Assembly (NCBI RefSeq): GCF_021129235.1
Contig: NZ_JAJOMA010000007.1
Span: 235,254 to 299,253, forward strand
DNA: 64,000 nt
Origin: Kineosporia mesophila
Lineage (GTDB): Bacteria > Actinomycetota > Actinomycetes > Actinomycetales > Kineosporiaceae
Direction of reading: 5' to 3'
Shown: piece after piece, positions 34,918-43,346 of the stretch
Layout of the letters: each line of letters starts with the position of its first letter
Position numbering within the stretch: the stretch's first letter is position 1
Program-made: the position numbers and the translations under genes
Notes under the pieces: generated by a model
What the model was told of the DNA's origin: nothing
Seen by the model: only the letters and a program-made list of their open reading frames with translations
Database searches by the model: none

Positions 34918-37900
34918 TCAGGAACCGTTTTCGCAGTAGCGGTCCCAGGCGGCTTCGGCCTCGTTCTCGCGACCGGCACTGCCCAGGACGGCGGCCAGCC
35001 GGGCGCCGAGGCCGTGGGTCTGTTCCGTCTCGTGCGCCACCGAGGCCGCTTCCGCCGCCTCGCGCAGGTCGGTCACGGCGCCCTCGAGGTCACCGAGCTC
35101 GGCGCGCAACTGCCCGCGCAGACCCTGGAGGTCGCGGGCCGACCAGGCGTCGTCGAGCGCCCGGTACTCGTCGACCAGCCCGTCGGCCACCTCCATGGCC
35201 TCGCCGAACCACCCGCCCAGAGCCAGGAGTCGTGCCCGCTGCTCGGCAATGGCGACCCGGTGCCAGCGCATCTGCTGCTCGGCCAGCTCCCGCTCCGAGG
35301 GCTGCACCCGGCGCCCGGTCAGGGCGTGCGACCAGTCGTTCAGGGTCTCGTCGGCCTCGTCCAGCGCATTCAGCGCGGCGTCGTCACCCGAGGCGGCCCG
35401 CACCGCCGTGACCCGTTCCCGGCGGCAGGTCGCGGCGCGGGCCCAGTCGGCGCCGGCCTCGGCCAGCTCGGCGGCGCGCTCCAGGTCGGCTGCCACCCGG
35501 CCGGGGCGTCCGGCCACCCGGGCGGCCAGCTGCCAGGCCTCGGCCTGGCCGATCGGGTTGCCGTTACGGGCGTGCCACTGGGCGCTGCGGATCGCCAGAC
35601 GCCGGGCCGGGCCAGGCGTTCCTGCGGTCGAGTTCGCTTCTGCCGCAGCGAAGGCCGCGGCCCCGGCCAGGTGCATCTGGGAGGCGATCTCGGCCGGGAC
35701 GGCGCCCTCGGGCACCTGCACATCGTCGGGCGCCAGGCGCTCGCCGGGCGCGGCGGTCAGGGCCGGCGTCTCCATGCCCGCGGCCCGCAGGACGTCGACC
35801 ACATCGGCGAACGCGGCCTCGGCGGCGGCCGCCGCGGCGAACGGCCGTTCCAGCTCGAGCAGGACCCGGGACAGGTCCACGCGGCACTGCCCGGCCAGGG
35901 CGGCGGGGGCGAAGCGGTCGAGCAGCGGCACCGCCCGGGCCAGGTCGGCCGCGGCGATCGAGGCATCGCCCGTGCGGTGCCTCAGCATTGCCGAGGCGGC
36001 CAGCAGGGTGCCGAGAATCGGCCCTTCGCCCGATCTTTCGGCGTCTTCCACGGCGTGGTCCCAGACCGCGAGGGCGGCCGCCGGGTCGGTCTCGCCGAGC
36101 GCCGAGGCCAGGTCGGCACCGGCCTGGGCGCGCTCCAGCGGGCGCACCCCCTCAGGCAGCGTGGCCACGGCCTGCATCAGGGTGCTCACCGCCGCCGAGA
36201 GCGGTTCGTCGCGGGCCCGCAGCCGCAGCATCCGGGTCAGGGCCCGCAGGTGCCGGTGCTCGAGTCGTTCCGGCGGCACCGATCGCAGCTGGGCGATGGA
36301 GGTCTCGAGCGGGTCGAAGTTCACCAGGTCGAGCGTCTGCGCCACCTCGCGTACGTCTTCCGGTGACATCTCCGCGCGCAGCTGTTCCATCGGGTCGAGC
36401 CGGCGCCGCGACTGCTTCGGGTCGTCGTCGCCGTGCCAGGGCCGGTGCCCGGGGGAGTCGGACGGTGTCACCCGGATCGGCGTGGTGATGAACGGCCCGA
36501 TCAGGGACGTCGGCATGGACGACGGCCCGAACGCCTCGGTGAGAACCGGGTCGTGGATCGGCTTCACCTCGTCCTCCTCGTCCTCCTCCACGAGTTCGTC
36601 CTCAGCCGGGGAATCGGCCGGGGGATCGACCGGGATCAGCCCCGTGACCTCTTCCGGCACCGCACCGTGCACCGGCACCAGCTGGGAGATCTGGGCCGGC
36701 ACCACGACACCGGCGGTCGCGGCGATCTCCCGCGCCAGCACGAGCCGGGACAGGGCCTCGCCGAGATCGGGCGGGGTGCCCGTGCCGGCCACCTCGGCCG
36801 TCAGCTCCTCGATCCGGTTCATCGCGGTATCCGGCTCCATCAAACGGTTCTGGGCCGCGACGAGCACACCGGCCTGGTCGTGCAGCAGCGATTCGAGCAC
36901 CAGGCCGGACGCGTACAGCCGGTCGGTGGCGGCCTGCGAGACCTCCAGCAGCACCCGTGCCTCCAGCGGCGGCCCCATGTCGGGATCCACCGGGTGAGAG
37001 GCGATCTCGTCCAGCGCCAGCCAGCCGTCGAGCCGGGCCGCGGCCTGCTCGGCGTACGGATCCCCCTCGGTGCTGACCGACGACCGGATCAGCCGCCAGG
37101 CCCCCGTCACGGCCCGCATCGCGTCGGTCGCGTCCGCCCGCAGGGCGTCGTCGAACTCCTTGGCCAGCACGGTCAGATCGGTGCTGTCGGCGGCGTTGCC
37201 CTCGGCCCGGCGCCCCCGGCTGACTTGCTCCGGGGTCCACTGCTCCAGACCCGCCCGCTCGAAGGCTTCCAGTGGCATGTCGGGCAGCGATCCGGAACCG
37301 AGGGTCTCGCGCAGGCGTGCGCCGACCTCCCCGGTCTCGTTGCGCACGTCGAAAAGCGATGCCAGACGCCTACTCTCGGCCAGGGCCCGCTCGCCGAGGA
37401 GAGACCCGGTCAGGTCGGTGCCGGTGCGGTAGGCGACCGGCAGCATGCCCGCCCGCGCGGCCGGCAGCACCACCTCGCCACCTCGCCCGGCCTCGGTCAG
37501 GCTCCAGACCAGCCGGGCGATCGCCGCCGCGTTCTGCAACTGCTCCAGCGGTTCGGGCACGCCGGTCAGCGCCGGCAGCCATTCACGCAGCAGGTCGAGG
37601 CCGTGCCGCAGGCGCCCGGACCGGGCACAGGCCAGCAACTGATCGGCCGCCCCGGTGCCCCGGATCGCGATCGCCGCCAGCGCGTCACCGGCCTGCGAGT
37701 CACCGGAGATACCCGCCGCCGCGGCCGCCCCGGCCAGCCGGGTACGGATCAGCCGGACCGCCCGCACGTGCTCCGAGGCCGCCGCGCCCACCTGCCCGTT
37801 GCGCAGGAACGCGGGGATCACCGCCCCGATCATCCCGGCCGGCTGCGACTCGCACTCCGACGCCGGGGCCCGCAGCACCGGCCCGGCGTGATCGATCGCC

Positions 37901-38484
37901 CGCTGGTAGGCGCCCAGCTCGACCAGGTGGCGCACCTGCTCGGCGCGCTCGCAGTCGGCGCAGACGGTGCCCACCGGTGAGGGGCCGGCGGCCAGCCAGG
38001 CCTCGAGCTCACCGCTCGCGGCGATGATGCCGTGCACGTGACGGGTGAACAGGAACCGCGACCGCAGCACCGGGCCCGCCGGTTCACCGGCCTGGGCGTA
38101 GCGCTGCTCGGTACCGGTGATGATGTGGTTGATCAGGGAGCGCGACACGTCCGGGTGGGGCAGCAGCCCGGCCCCGGTCGCGGCCAGGTTGGCCAGCAGC
38201 AGAGGGCCCAGTTGCTCGCCGAGCCAGTCCGGGGCCTCGTCGTAGCGGGCCATCAGCCAGCCGAACAGTTCCGGCACCCGCTCGTGCCGGCCCGCGTCGA
38301 GGCAGGCGGTCAGGAGAGCGCTACGGATCTCCGTGCCCAGCCGCCCGACCTCCTGGGCACTGCCGGCCCGGGACACCGATGGCAGCAGCCCGTCCAGCGC
38401 CTCGATGCGGTCCGGTCCTACCGGAAGCTCGAGGGCGCCGGCCAGAGCCGCGCGGATCTCTTCGGACGCCGTGCTCACTCGCAC
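34918..38484 (-). CDS. very large helical-repeat (TPR-like) protein
   Basis: A roughly 1188-residue, Ala/Leu/Glu-rich protein that looks like an alpha-solenoid. The C-terminal third has TPR-like helix pairs such as DLASALGETDPAAALAVWDHAVEDAE, MLRHRTGDASIAAADLARAVPLLDRF and ARLLALGGWFGEAMEVADGLVDEYRALDDA. An acidic tract DELVEEDEEDE lies mid-protein. There is no signal peptide or catalytic motif. The GTG at 38484 is chosen for AAGAAGG seven bases upstream; the ATG at 38490 is too close to that site. The function is unknown. It stands alone, converging with pdxH. Confidence 0.72.
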   Translation of the reverse strand: MRVSTASEEIRAALAGALELPVGPDRIEALDGLLPSVSRAGSAQEVGRLGTEIRSALLTACLDAGRHERVPELFGWLMARYDEAPDWLGEQLGPLLLANLAATGAGLLPHPDVSRSLINHIITGTEQRYAQAGEPAGPVLRSRFLFTRHVHGIIAASGELEAWLAAGPSPVGTVCADCERAEQVRHLVELGAYQRAIDHAGPVLRAPASECESQPAGMIGAVIPAFLRNGQVGAAASEHVRAVRLIRTRLAGAAAAAGISGDSQAGDALAAIAIRGTGAADQLLACARSGRLRHGLDLLREWLPALTGVPEPLEQLQNAAAIARLVWSLTEAGRGGEVVLPAARAGMLPVAYRTGTDLTGSLLGERALAESRRLASLFDVRNETGEVGARLRETLGSGSLPDMPLEAFERAGLEQWTPEQVSRGRRAEGNAADSTDLTVLAKEFDDALRADATDAMRAVTGAWRLIRSSVSTEGDPYAEQAAARLDGWLALDEIASHPVDPDMGPPLEARVLLEVSQAATDRLYASGLVLESLLHDQAGVLVAAQNRLMEPDTAMNRIEELTAEVAGTGTPPDLGEALSRLVLAREIAATAGVVVPAQISQLVPVHGAVPEEVTGLIPVDPPADSPAEDELVEEDEEDEVKPIHDPVLTEAFGPSSMPTSLIGPFITTPIRVTPSDSPGHRPWHGDDDPKQSRRRLDPMEQLRAEMSPEDVREVAQTLDLVNFDPLETSIAQLRSVPPERLEHRHLRALTRMLRLRARDEPLSAAVSTLMQAVATLPEGVRPLERAQAGADLASALGETDPAAALAVWDHAVEDAERSGEGPILGTLLAASAMLRHRTGDASIAAADLARAVPLLDRFAPAALAGQCRVDLSRVLLELERPFAAAAAAEAAFADVVDVLRAAGMETPALTAAPGERLAPDDVQVPEGAVPAEIASQMHLAGAAAFAAAEANSTAGTPGPARRLAIRSAQWHARNGNPIGQAEAWQLAARVAGRPGRVAADLERAAELAEAGADWARAATCRRERVTAVRAASGDDAALNALDEADETLNDWSHALTGRRVQPSERELAEQQMRWHRVAIAEQRARLLALGGWFGEAMEVADGLVDEYRALDDAWSARDLQGLRGQLRAELGDLEGAVTDLREAAEAASVAHETEQTHGLGARLAAVLGSAGRENEAEAAWDRYCENGS

Positions 38485-38981
38485 GATCATGCCTTCTTCC
38501 GGCGCCCGGTGTCCGCCAGAAGGACTACTACTCCGTACGCCCACCGAGAAACCGCGGAAAAACCCGTTGCCGGTCGCGGCCGGGCGTACGTACCTTCGTG
38601 GCACACGAGAGAGGAGGTGGTTCGACAGTGAGTTCATATCGGACGCGTGAGGTGGCCGTCAGCTAGCCGCCGTCGTTCCGGACGGACTGCTCTCGTTTCT
38701 CGAGAGTGATTCACGGCCCGACCGCGGCCGGCGAATTCCAGGCAGTCACCGCAGCCCGCAGGGGGCGCGCATCGTCCAGCGCGCCACCGCCGGATTCCCG
38801 ATCTCTGTTCGCAGAGGTCCCGGCGAGCCTGCGGGCTGTTGCCTGTGCCCACCCTGTTCTCGGGGGTGCAGTGCGCGGCCCTCGTTCCCGTGCTGTTCCG
38901 TTCTTCGCACTAAGCGTCAGGTGGGGCCCCTCAGGCTGCTGGTGGATGGTGCCCGGTTGCCGGAGGGTCGACAATGGGCAC
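38485..38981. other. intergenic region between divergent genes
   Basis: A 497-bp gap separates the helical-repeat gene (minus) from ideR (plus). I see no convincing gene. It holds an inverted repeat CGTACGCCC/GGGCGTACG (38534-38542 and 38582-38590), a small CTCTCG-TTTCT-CGAGAG hairpin (38691-38707), and a GACAAT hexamer (38970-38975) six bases before the ideR start. Confidence 0.5.
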
Positions 38982-39707
38982 GTGAGCGACCTCATTGACA
39001 CCACCGAGATGTATCTGAGAACGATCTTCGAGCTCGAGGAAGAGGGCGTCGTCCCGCTGCGGGCCCGGATCGCAGAGCGTCTGGGTCACTCGGGGCCGAC
39101 CGTGTCCCAGACCGTCGCGCGGATGGAACGTGACGGTCTTCTTCATGTCTCCGGCGACCGTCATCTCGAACTGACCGAGATCGGCCGGGCCAAGGCCACG
39201 CGGGTCATGCGCAAGCACCGCCTCGCCGAACGACTGCTGCTCGACGTGATCGGCCTGGAGTGGGAGCTCGTCCACGACGAGGCCTGCCGCTGGGAGCACG
39301 TGATGAGCGACCACGTCGAGCAGAAACTGCTCAAGATGCTGGCCGGGCCGATGGAGAGCCCGTACGGCAACCCGATCCCGGGGCTGGAGGAGCTCGGCGG
39401 GCCGGAGGCACTGCCGAACGCCTTCCGCGAGGGCGTGCTCAGCCTTCCCGACGCCGTGGCCTCGGCCGACAACAGCAATGAGCTGATGATCCGCCGTCTC
39501 GGCGAGCGGCTCCAGATCGACACCCAGCTGATGAAGCAGCTCCAGGGCGCCGGCATGGTGCCCGGTTCCCGCGTGCAGGCGCAGCGCACGCCCACCGGCT
39601 ACCTGATCAGCGTGGTCAAGCTGCCGGAGATGCGCTCGGCCGAGGCCGACAGCGGTGTCGCGCTGCTGGCCGACGTGGCCCGGCACGTCTTCGTCGAGGC
39701 CGTCTGA
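38982..39707 (+). CDS. ideR: iron-dependent DtxR/IdeR-type repressor
   Basis: A 241-residue metal-dependent regulator. All metal ligands of DtxR fall at their classical positions: Met10, Cys102, Glu105 and His106 (primary site) and His79, Glu83 and His98 (ancillary site). The N-terminal winged helix contains LGHSGPTVSQTVARMERDGLL. Residues from about 150 form the SH3-like FeoA domain. The GTG start is six bases after a GACAAT hexamer, consistent with leaderless expression. It would repress iron-uptake genes when Fe2+ is bound. No target is obvious in this window. Confidence 0.95.
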   Translation: MSDLIDTTEMYLRTIFELEEEGVVPLRARIAERLGHSGPTVSQTVARMERDGLLHVSGDRHLELTEIGRAKATRVMRKHRLAERLLLDVIGLEWELVHDEACRWEHVMSDHVEQKLLKMLAGPMESPYGNPIPGLEELGGPEALPNAFREGVLSLPDAVASADNSNELMIRRLGERLQIDTQLMKQLQGAGMVPGSRVQAQRTPTGYLISVVKLPEMRSAEADSGVALLADVARHVFVEAV

Positions 39708-39765
39708 AGGCCCACCCGAGGGAAAGACCGGCGCCAGCTCACACGTACCGCGTCGTCAGAAGTCA

Positions 39766-39805
39766 CGAGAGCCCCGTCCCGGCCGAAGCCGAGGCGGGGC
39801 TCTCG
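39766..39805 (+). terminator. hairpin terminator after ideR
   Basis: Perfect 11-bp arms CGAGAGCCCCG and CGGGGCTCTCG with further GC pairing in the loop lie 59 bp after the ideR stop. A T-run is lacking, as is common in high-GC genomes. Confidence 0.7.
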
Positions 39806-40160
39806 GTCTGTCCGGACGTCTCGCTCCAGGTGCCGTGCAGCCCCGCTGGTGACCCTCGTCCTCCATCCCTGCACAGAGAACCGAAGCCCCCTCGCTGCAC
39901 CTGGATTTCTCTACGCAGAGTCGCGGAGTAACGGCCCTATCAAGATCGCTTCAATCCTGTCAAAAATGGCACGACGCGCCGCGGCGTGTCGGACTTCCGC
40001 CCAGCTCAGGGTGCGGAACGGGAGGTTGCAGGTACCTGTGAGGCTTCTGTGCGTCCTCTCATCGGAGCCGCCGGAGCCGCGTTCGAAGGACTGAAGTTCA
40101 GCCGAACGTGCCGATCCGATCACGTTCGGTAAATATTTCTGGGGCTGCCGTGACCCAGAC
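39806..40160. other. long intergenic segment upstream of the riboswitch
   Basis: About 355 bp between the ideR terminator and the promoter of the c-di-AMP leader. I find no supported gene. It is less G+C-rich than the surroundings near 39920-39970 and 40120-40140. Confidence 0.4.
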
Positions 40161-40190
40161 GTGACATTGCTTCGCGCGTTCGGGTAGCTT
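40161..40190 (+). promoter_or_regulatory. probable promoter of the c-di-AMP riboswitch transcript
   Basis: GTGACA (40161-40166) and TAGCTT (40185-40190) are spaced by 18 bp and lie about 40 bp before the riboswitch stem, the expected place for its promoter. The match to the -35/-10 consensus is partial. Confidence 0.5.
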
Positions 40191-40230
40191 CGCGTTCGCT
40201 TCTCCCCCTCCGAGAAGCCCCCGAGGTGGA

Positions 40231-40414
40231 CGCCGAGCTCTGCCATCACCCCGGGGCAACGCGAACACCGCATGGCAGAGGCGGGGGACCCAATTCCGGG
40301 CGTCGTTCCACAGACGTCCTTGGGGTGAAGCCGGGACACCGTCCTCGAATCTGAGGAGCGGATACCGGCCGGATGACTTCTCCCATCCGAACCCGACAGC
40401 TGACCTCGTAGGCG
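40231..40414 (+). ncRNA. cyclic di-AMP (ydaO/yuaA) riboswitch
   Basis: The leader of the NlpC/P60 gene carries the conserved blocks of the ydaO-type riboswitch: GCTCTGCC pairing with GGCAGAG, then GCGGGGGACCCAA, TTGGGGTGAAGCCGGG, and the 3' block CCGAACCCGACAGCTGACC followed by TCGTAGGCG. CGCCGAG at the 5' end pairs with CTC/GGCG at the 3' end as P1. In actinobacteria this class controls cell-wall hydrolases and resuscitation factors, where c-di-AMP binding turns expression off. The edges are approximate. Confidence 0.9.
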
Positions 40415-40432
40415 TTCGGAGAGGTAAACACC

Positions 40433-41209
40433 GTGACTACTCGGGCCACGGCGCGCCATCGCGCGCCTGTTCGTCCTGCAACACCGCTTTCGTCTCTGGG
40501 TCATACCGTGACCGGCCAGATGTCGGTGCTCGGTCGGGGTGGCGCAGTGATTGCCATGTCGGGCGGGCTCGTCGCCACGATGGGGATGTCTTCCCAGGCC
40601 GCGAACCGTACGACCACCGGCGCCGAGGCGGCCGTCCCGGCCACTGCCCCGATCGCGGTGCAGCCGGCCGTCGCCTTCTCGGGGAGCCTCGCGGCACCTT
40701 CCGGTGCGCAGACTTCTTCGGCATCGCTCACGGCACCGGTCGCCGCCACGGTATCGTTCGAAAGCAGCGATTTCACCGCTGTTCCGAACAAGGTCGTTAT
40801 CTCCGCCGTGAGCGGAGAGTCGTCGACGGGTACCAGTGTGTCCAGTTCATTCGGCAGTGCACGGGGTTCCTCCGTGCTAGCCGTCGCCGCCCGCTACCTG
40901 GGCGTTCCCTACCGCTACGGCGGCACCACACCCATGGCCTGGGACTGTTCCGGTGCCACCGGTTACATCTTCAGCCAGGTCGGCATCGACCTGCCGCGCA
41001 CGGCCAACCAGCAGATGCTGGGTTCCACCCGTATCTCCCGGTCCCAGGCCGTGCCGGGCGACCTGGTGTTCTTCACCTCCGGCGGCAGTGCCTACCACGT
41101 GGGCATCTACGCCGGCGGCAACATGATGTACGACGCCGGTCGCACCGGTACGTCGTTCAGCAAGCGTGCGATCTGGACCAGCGCCGTATCGTTCGGCCGG
41201 GTGGCCTGA
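40433..41209 (+). CDS. secreted NlpC/P60 (C40) peptidoglycan endopeptidase
   Basis: A 258-residue cell-wall hydrolase. A long signal region with a hydrophobic stretch near residues 35-55 precedes a Ser/Ala/Thr-rich linker. The catalytic domain (about 145-258) begins VLAVAARYLGVPYRYGGTTPMAWDCSG, with the nucleophilic Cys in WDCSG and the His in AYHVGIYAGG. It would cut stem peptides outside the cell. It is under the c-di-AMP riboswitch, linking wall turnover to osmotic signalling. The GTG start opens MTTRATARHRAP and follows GGAGAGG. The last three codons lie in a 17-bp tandem repeat. Confidence 0.93.
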   Translation: MTTRATARHRAPVRPATPLSSLGHTVTGQMSVLGRGGAVIAMSGGLVATMGMSSQAANRTTTGAEAAVPATAPIAVQPAVAFSGSLAAPSGAQTSSASLTAPVAATVSFESSDFTAVPNKVVISAVSGESSTGTSVSSSFGSARGSSVLAVAARYLGVPYRYGGTTPMAWDCSGATGYIFSQVGIDLPRTANQQMLGSTRISRSQAVPGDLVFFTSGGSAYHVGIYAGGNMMYDAGRTGTSFSKRAIWTSAVSFGRVA

Positions 41210-41250
41210 GGGCTCGGGTGGCCTGAGGGCTCGGGTGGCCTGAGGGTTCG
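41200..41250. repeat. 17-bp tandem triplication over the C40 peptidase stop codon
   Basis: Three consecutive copies of GGTGGCCTGAGGGCTCG (the third with one change) start at 41200, 41217 and 41234. The first includes the stop codon of the peptidase gene. This looks like a recent slippage duplication. Confidence 0.9.
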
Positions 41251-41264
41251 CCCGAGGTGCATGA

Positions 41265-41297
41265 GGAAGCCCCCGCCGGGTCTCGGTGGGGGCTTCC
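41265..41297 (+). terminator. terminator of the C40 peptidase gene
   Basis: GGAAGCCCCCGCC (41265-41277) pairs with GGTGGGGGCTTCC (41285-41297) over 13 bp with one G-U pair and a 7-nt loop, followed by CGGCTTTGTTT. Confidence 0.8.
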
Positions 41298-41418
41298 CGG
41301 CTTTGTTTGCCGGATCGTCACGCAGATCACTGGGGTAAAGGGAGTGATCTGGCACAGGGTTGCCGCTTACTCTGTCAACCAGAGTCCGACAAGCTGGCAT
41401 ACCGGTGAGGAGGTCGTA

Positions 41419-41625
41419 GTGATACCACACATACGCGACTTTCTTGCGGCCAGGGCGCGGGCGCATACCGGGTTACCGGGCCAGCACCGGCAAGCCCGCA
41501 CGAGCGGGCCTGCACGTAGTACCAGTTCCACCGAGATACCAGGCGGCCATGTGCCGCCCACTCAAGGCGTCGTTCCCTGCGGAACGGCGCCTTTTGTCGT
41601 CCGGGACCCAGGAGGTGGCCGCTGA
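41419..41625 (+). CDS. possible 68-residue leader ORF upstream of the HNH gene
   Basis: The GTG is preceded by GAGGAGG at five bases, and its stop overlaps the HNH start codon as TGATG. It would encode a Pro/Gly/Arg-rich peptide opening MIPHIRDFLAARARAHTG with no recognised domain. A strong intrinsic terminator hairpin lies inside its last third. It may be a regulatory leader peptide, or not a real gene. Confidence 0.35.
   Translation: MIPHIRDFLAARARAHTGLPGQHRQARTSGPARSTSSTEIPGGHVPPTQGVVPCGTAPFVVRDPGGGR
41566..41594 (+). terminator. intrinsic terminator hairpin just before the HNH gene (attenuator candidate)
   Basis: GGCGTCGTTCC and GGAACGGCGCC form an 11-bp stem (one G-U) with a CTGC tetraloop, followed by TTTT. 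It ends 31 bases before the HNH ATG, so it must be bypassed for expression from any promoter upstream, unless it ends a separate small RNA. Confidence 0.75.
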
Positions 41626-42119
41626 TGCGCACCCTCGTACTGAACGCCGGCTATGAACCACTGGCCGTCGTCTCCTTCCGCCGGGCCATCGTGCTCGTCC
41701 TCGCCGGTAAAGCGGCCGTGGTCGAGAACGGCCCCCATCCAGTGATCAGTGAGACCCTCACCGTCGACCGGCCTCTCGTGATCGTGCTCTCCCGTTATGT
41801 GAAGGTGCCGCACGGCCGGGCGATCCCGGTGAGCAGACGGGGGGTGCTGCGGCGCGACGAGCACCGGTGCGCCTACTGCGCCGCTCACGCCGCCACGATC
41901 GACCACGTGCTGCCGCGCAGTCGCGGTGGTCAGGACACCTGGGAGAACCTGGTGGCCTGCTGCATGCGGTGCAACAACGTCAAGGGCAGCCGTACCCCGG
42001 AGGAAATGGGGTGGACGCTCTCGGCGCGACCGCGGTCGCCGCGCGGCCCGGCCTGGGTGGTGCGGGGCGCGGACGTGCGCGAGCCGTCGTGGGAGGAATA
42101 CCTGGGCTCCGCGGCCTGA
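41625..42119 (+). CDS. HNH endonuclease family protein
   Basis: A 164-residue protein. The HNH/zinc module is CAYCAAHAATIDHVLPRSRGGQDTWENLVACCMRCNNVKGSRTPEEMG: two CxxC pairs, the DH catalytic pair and the Asn-containing helix. The N-terminal MRTLVLNAGYEPLAVVSFRRAIVLVLAGKA is shared by a very common chromosomal actinobacterial group, so this is probably a housekeeping nuclease, not a homing element. The ATG overlaps the leader ORF stop and has GGAGGTG upstream. Confidence 0.92.
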   Translation: MRTLVLNAGYEPLAVVSFRRAIVLVLAGKAAVVENGPHPVISETLTVDRPLVIVLSRYVKVPHGRAIPVSRRGVLRRDEHRCAYCAAHAATIDHVLPRSRGGQDTWENLVACCMRCNNVKGSRTPEEMGWTLSARPRSPRGPAWVVRGADVREPSWEEYLGSAA

Positions 42120-42133
42120 GCACAAAAGACCAC

Positions 42134-42173
42134 GGTCTGAGCCAGAAGGTCCCTCCAACCTCTGGCTCAGACC
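42134..42173. terminator. bidirectional hairpin between HNH and mutarotase genes
   Basis: GGTCTGAGCCAGA and TCTGGCTCAGACC pair perfectly over 13 bp, with a bulge and three more pairs inside. On the minus strand the hairpin is followed by a T-rich stretch, GGTCTTTTG, suiting termination of the mutarotase transcript. It lies just after the HNH stop on the plus strand. Confidence 0.7.
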
Positions 42174-42262
42174 GAGGAGTTCGCGCGGCCGCTACGGGAG
42201 CGGGCCGGAGACAGCATCGCCCGGACACACGAAAACGGGCCCGGGCGAAGCAGAAGTCTGGT

Positions 42263-42287
42263 GCACCGGCGCTCTCGGCGCCGGTGC
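42263..42287. terminator. 10-bp GC hairpin downstream of the mutarotase gene
   Basis: GCACCGGCGC and GCGCCGGTGC flank a 5-nt loop, 111 bp after the mutarotase stop on the minus strand. It may be an additional terminator. There is no T-run. Confidence 0.5.
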
Positions 42288-42397
42288 GTTGGAGAGCCTG
42301 CCATACCGATGCTGATTTAGCAAAGTGTCATGACTCCGCGTAATCAAACTACCAGTACTGGCAGGCTGTGGCCATGTGACCGATACGTATAGCGAAG

Positions 42398-43225
42398 TTA
42401 TGCGTCGGTGGAGAGGGCGCCCGCATCAAGCCGTACGGTGCCCGTCCAGACCGATCCGGGTCCCAGTTCGGTCGGTTGCAGCAGAGCCGGCTCGATGCAG
42501 ACGAAGCCCCTCTCGGCGCCCGGGGGCACGTCGCCCAGGCCGTGGCCGGGGCCCGGGTTCCAGACGACCCGGTCGGGAAAGCCGTTGGCCGTGACGACCA
42601 ATGGCCCCAGCTGGGGATCTTCCAGGGTCACCGGGCCGGACGCGCCCTCGATCGCGACGTCGCGGGTGCCGAGCGCGAGTACGGCGTCGTCCAGCGCGAC
42701 CGGCGGGCCCCCGGCGTTGTCCGCCGCGGCCTGTCCGCCCAGACCGGTGATCACCGTGTCGGAGTCACCGACGGTGAAGTAGGTGTGGAGCGCGGCGGTG
42801 AAGTTCCAGGGTTGTGTGTCGGTGTTCCGGGCGGTGAGCGTGAGATCGAGGACCGCACCGGACGCCTGCGCCCGCAGTACCAGCTCGAACGCGTGAGGCC
42901 AGATTGCGCGGGTGTTTTCGTCGTCCTCCAGCCTCGCCTCCCAGAAGCCGGCGCCGGACTCGACCACGACCCAGGCCCGGTTGCGGGCGATCCCGTGTTT
43001 CGGCAGCGGCCCGCGCCCGGCGAACTGCGGGAAGATCACCGGCACGCCGCCCCGGACGGCCAGGCCGGGCCCGCTCTCGGCGGTGGGGCTCAGCCACAAT
43101 CGGGCCGGGCCGCCCGCCGGGGTCCAGCCGAGCACGTGGCCGCCGTGCGCGGTCACCACCAGCTCGGCGCCGTCGGGGCTGGTCAGGGTATGGGTGGTGG
43201 AGGGGTCGATTGCCATGATCGGCAT
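42398..43225 (-). CDS. D-hexose-6-phosphate mutarotase (aldose 1-epimerase family)
   Basis: A 275-residue galactose-mutarotase-like beta-sandwich enzyme. AVRGGVPVIFPQFAGRGPLPKHGIARNRAW is the signature of the YeaD-type branch acting on hexose 6-phosphates, with the catalytic His in PKHGIARN, further NFTAALHTYFTVGD, and Glu in GFVCIEPALL. The start is ATG at 43225 or ATG at 43216. It is the only gene of its transcript, convergent with HNH and divergent from serS. Confidence 0.88.
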   Translation of the reverse strand: MPIMAIDPSTTHTLTSPDGAELVVTAHGGHVLGWTPAGGPARLWLSPTAESGPGLAVRGGVPVIFPQFAGRGPLPKHGIARNRAWVVVESGAGFWEARLEDDENTRAIWPHAFELVLRAQASGAVLDLTLTARNTDTQPWNFTAALHTYFTVGDSDTVITGLGGQAAADNAGGPPVALDDAVLALGTRDVAIEGASGPVTLEDPQLGPLVVTANGFPDRVVWNPGPGHGLGDVPPGAERGFVCIEPALLQPTELGPGSVWTGTVRLDAGALSTDA

Positions 43226-43346
43226 TCTCGCCGCCTCGGGTGAACAGATCCGGCAAGCACGCCACGCGAAATACCGAGAGAGATGAACACAGGTGCGCCG
43301 GTAGCATCGATGACGGCAAAAGCCCTACCTGCTGAGAGGTCCTTCG

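Noticed and set aside
41625..42119. HNH gene as a mobile homing endonuclease or defence nuclease
   Set aside because: No intron, intein or phage context, and the N-terminus matches a widespread chromosomal actinobacterial group.
42381..42402. Sequence CGTATAGCGAAGTTATG resembling one end of loxP
   Set aside because: Only one partial arm matches, there is no inverted second arm, and it overlaps the mutarotase stop codon. Chance similarity.
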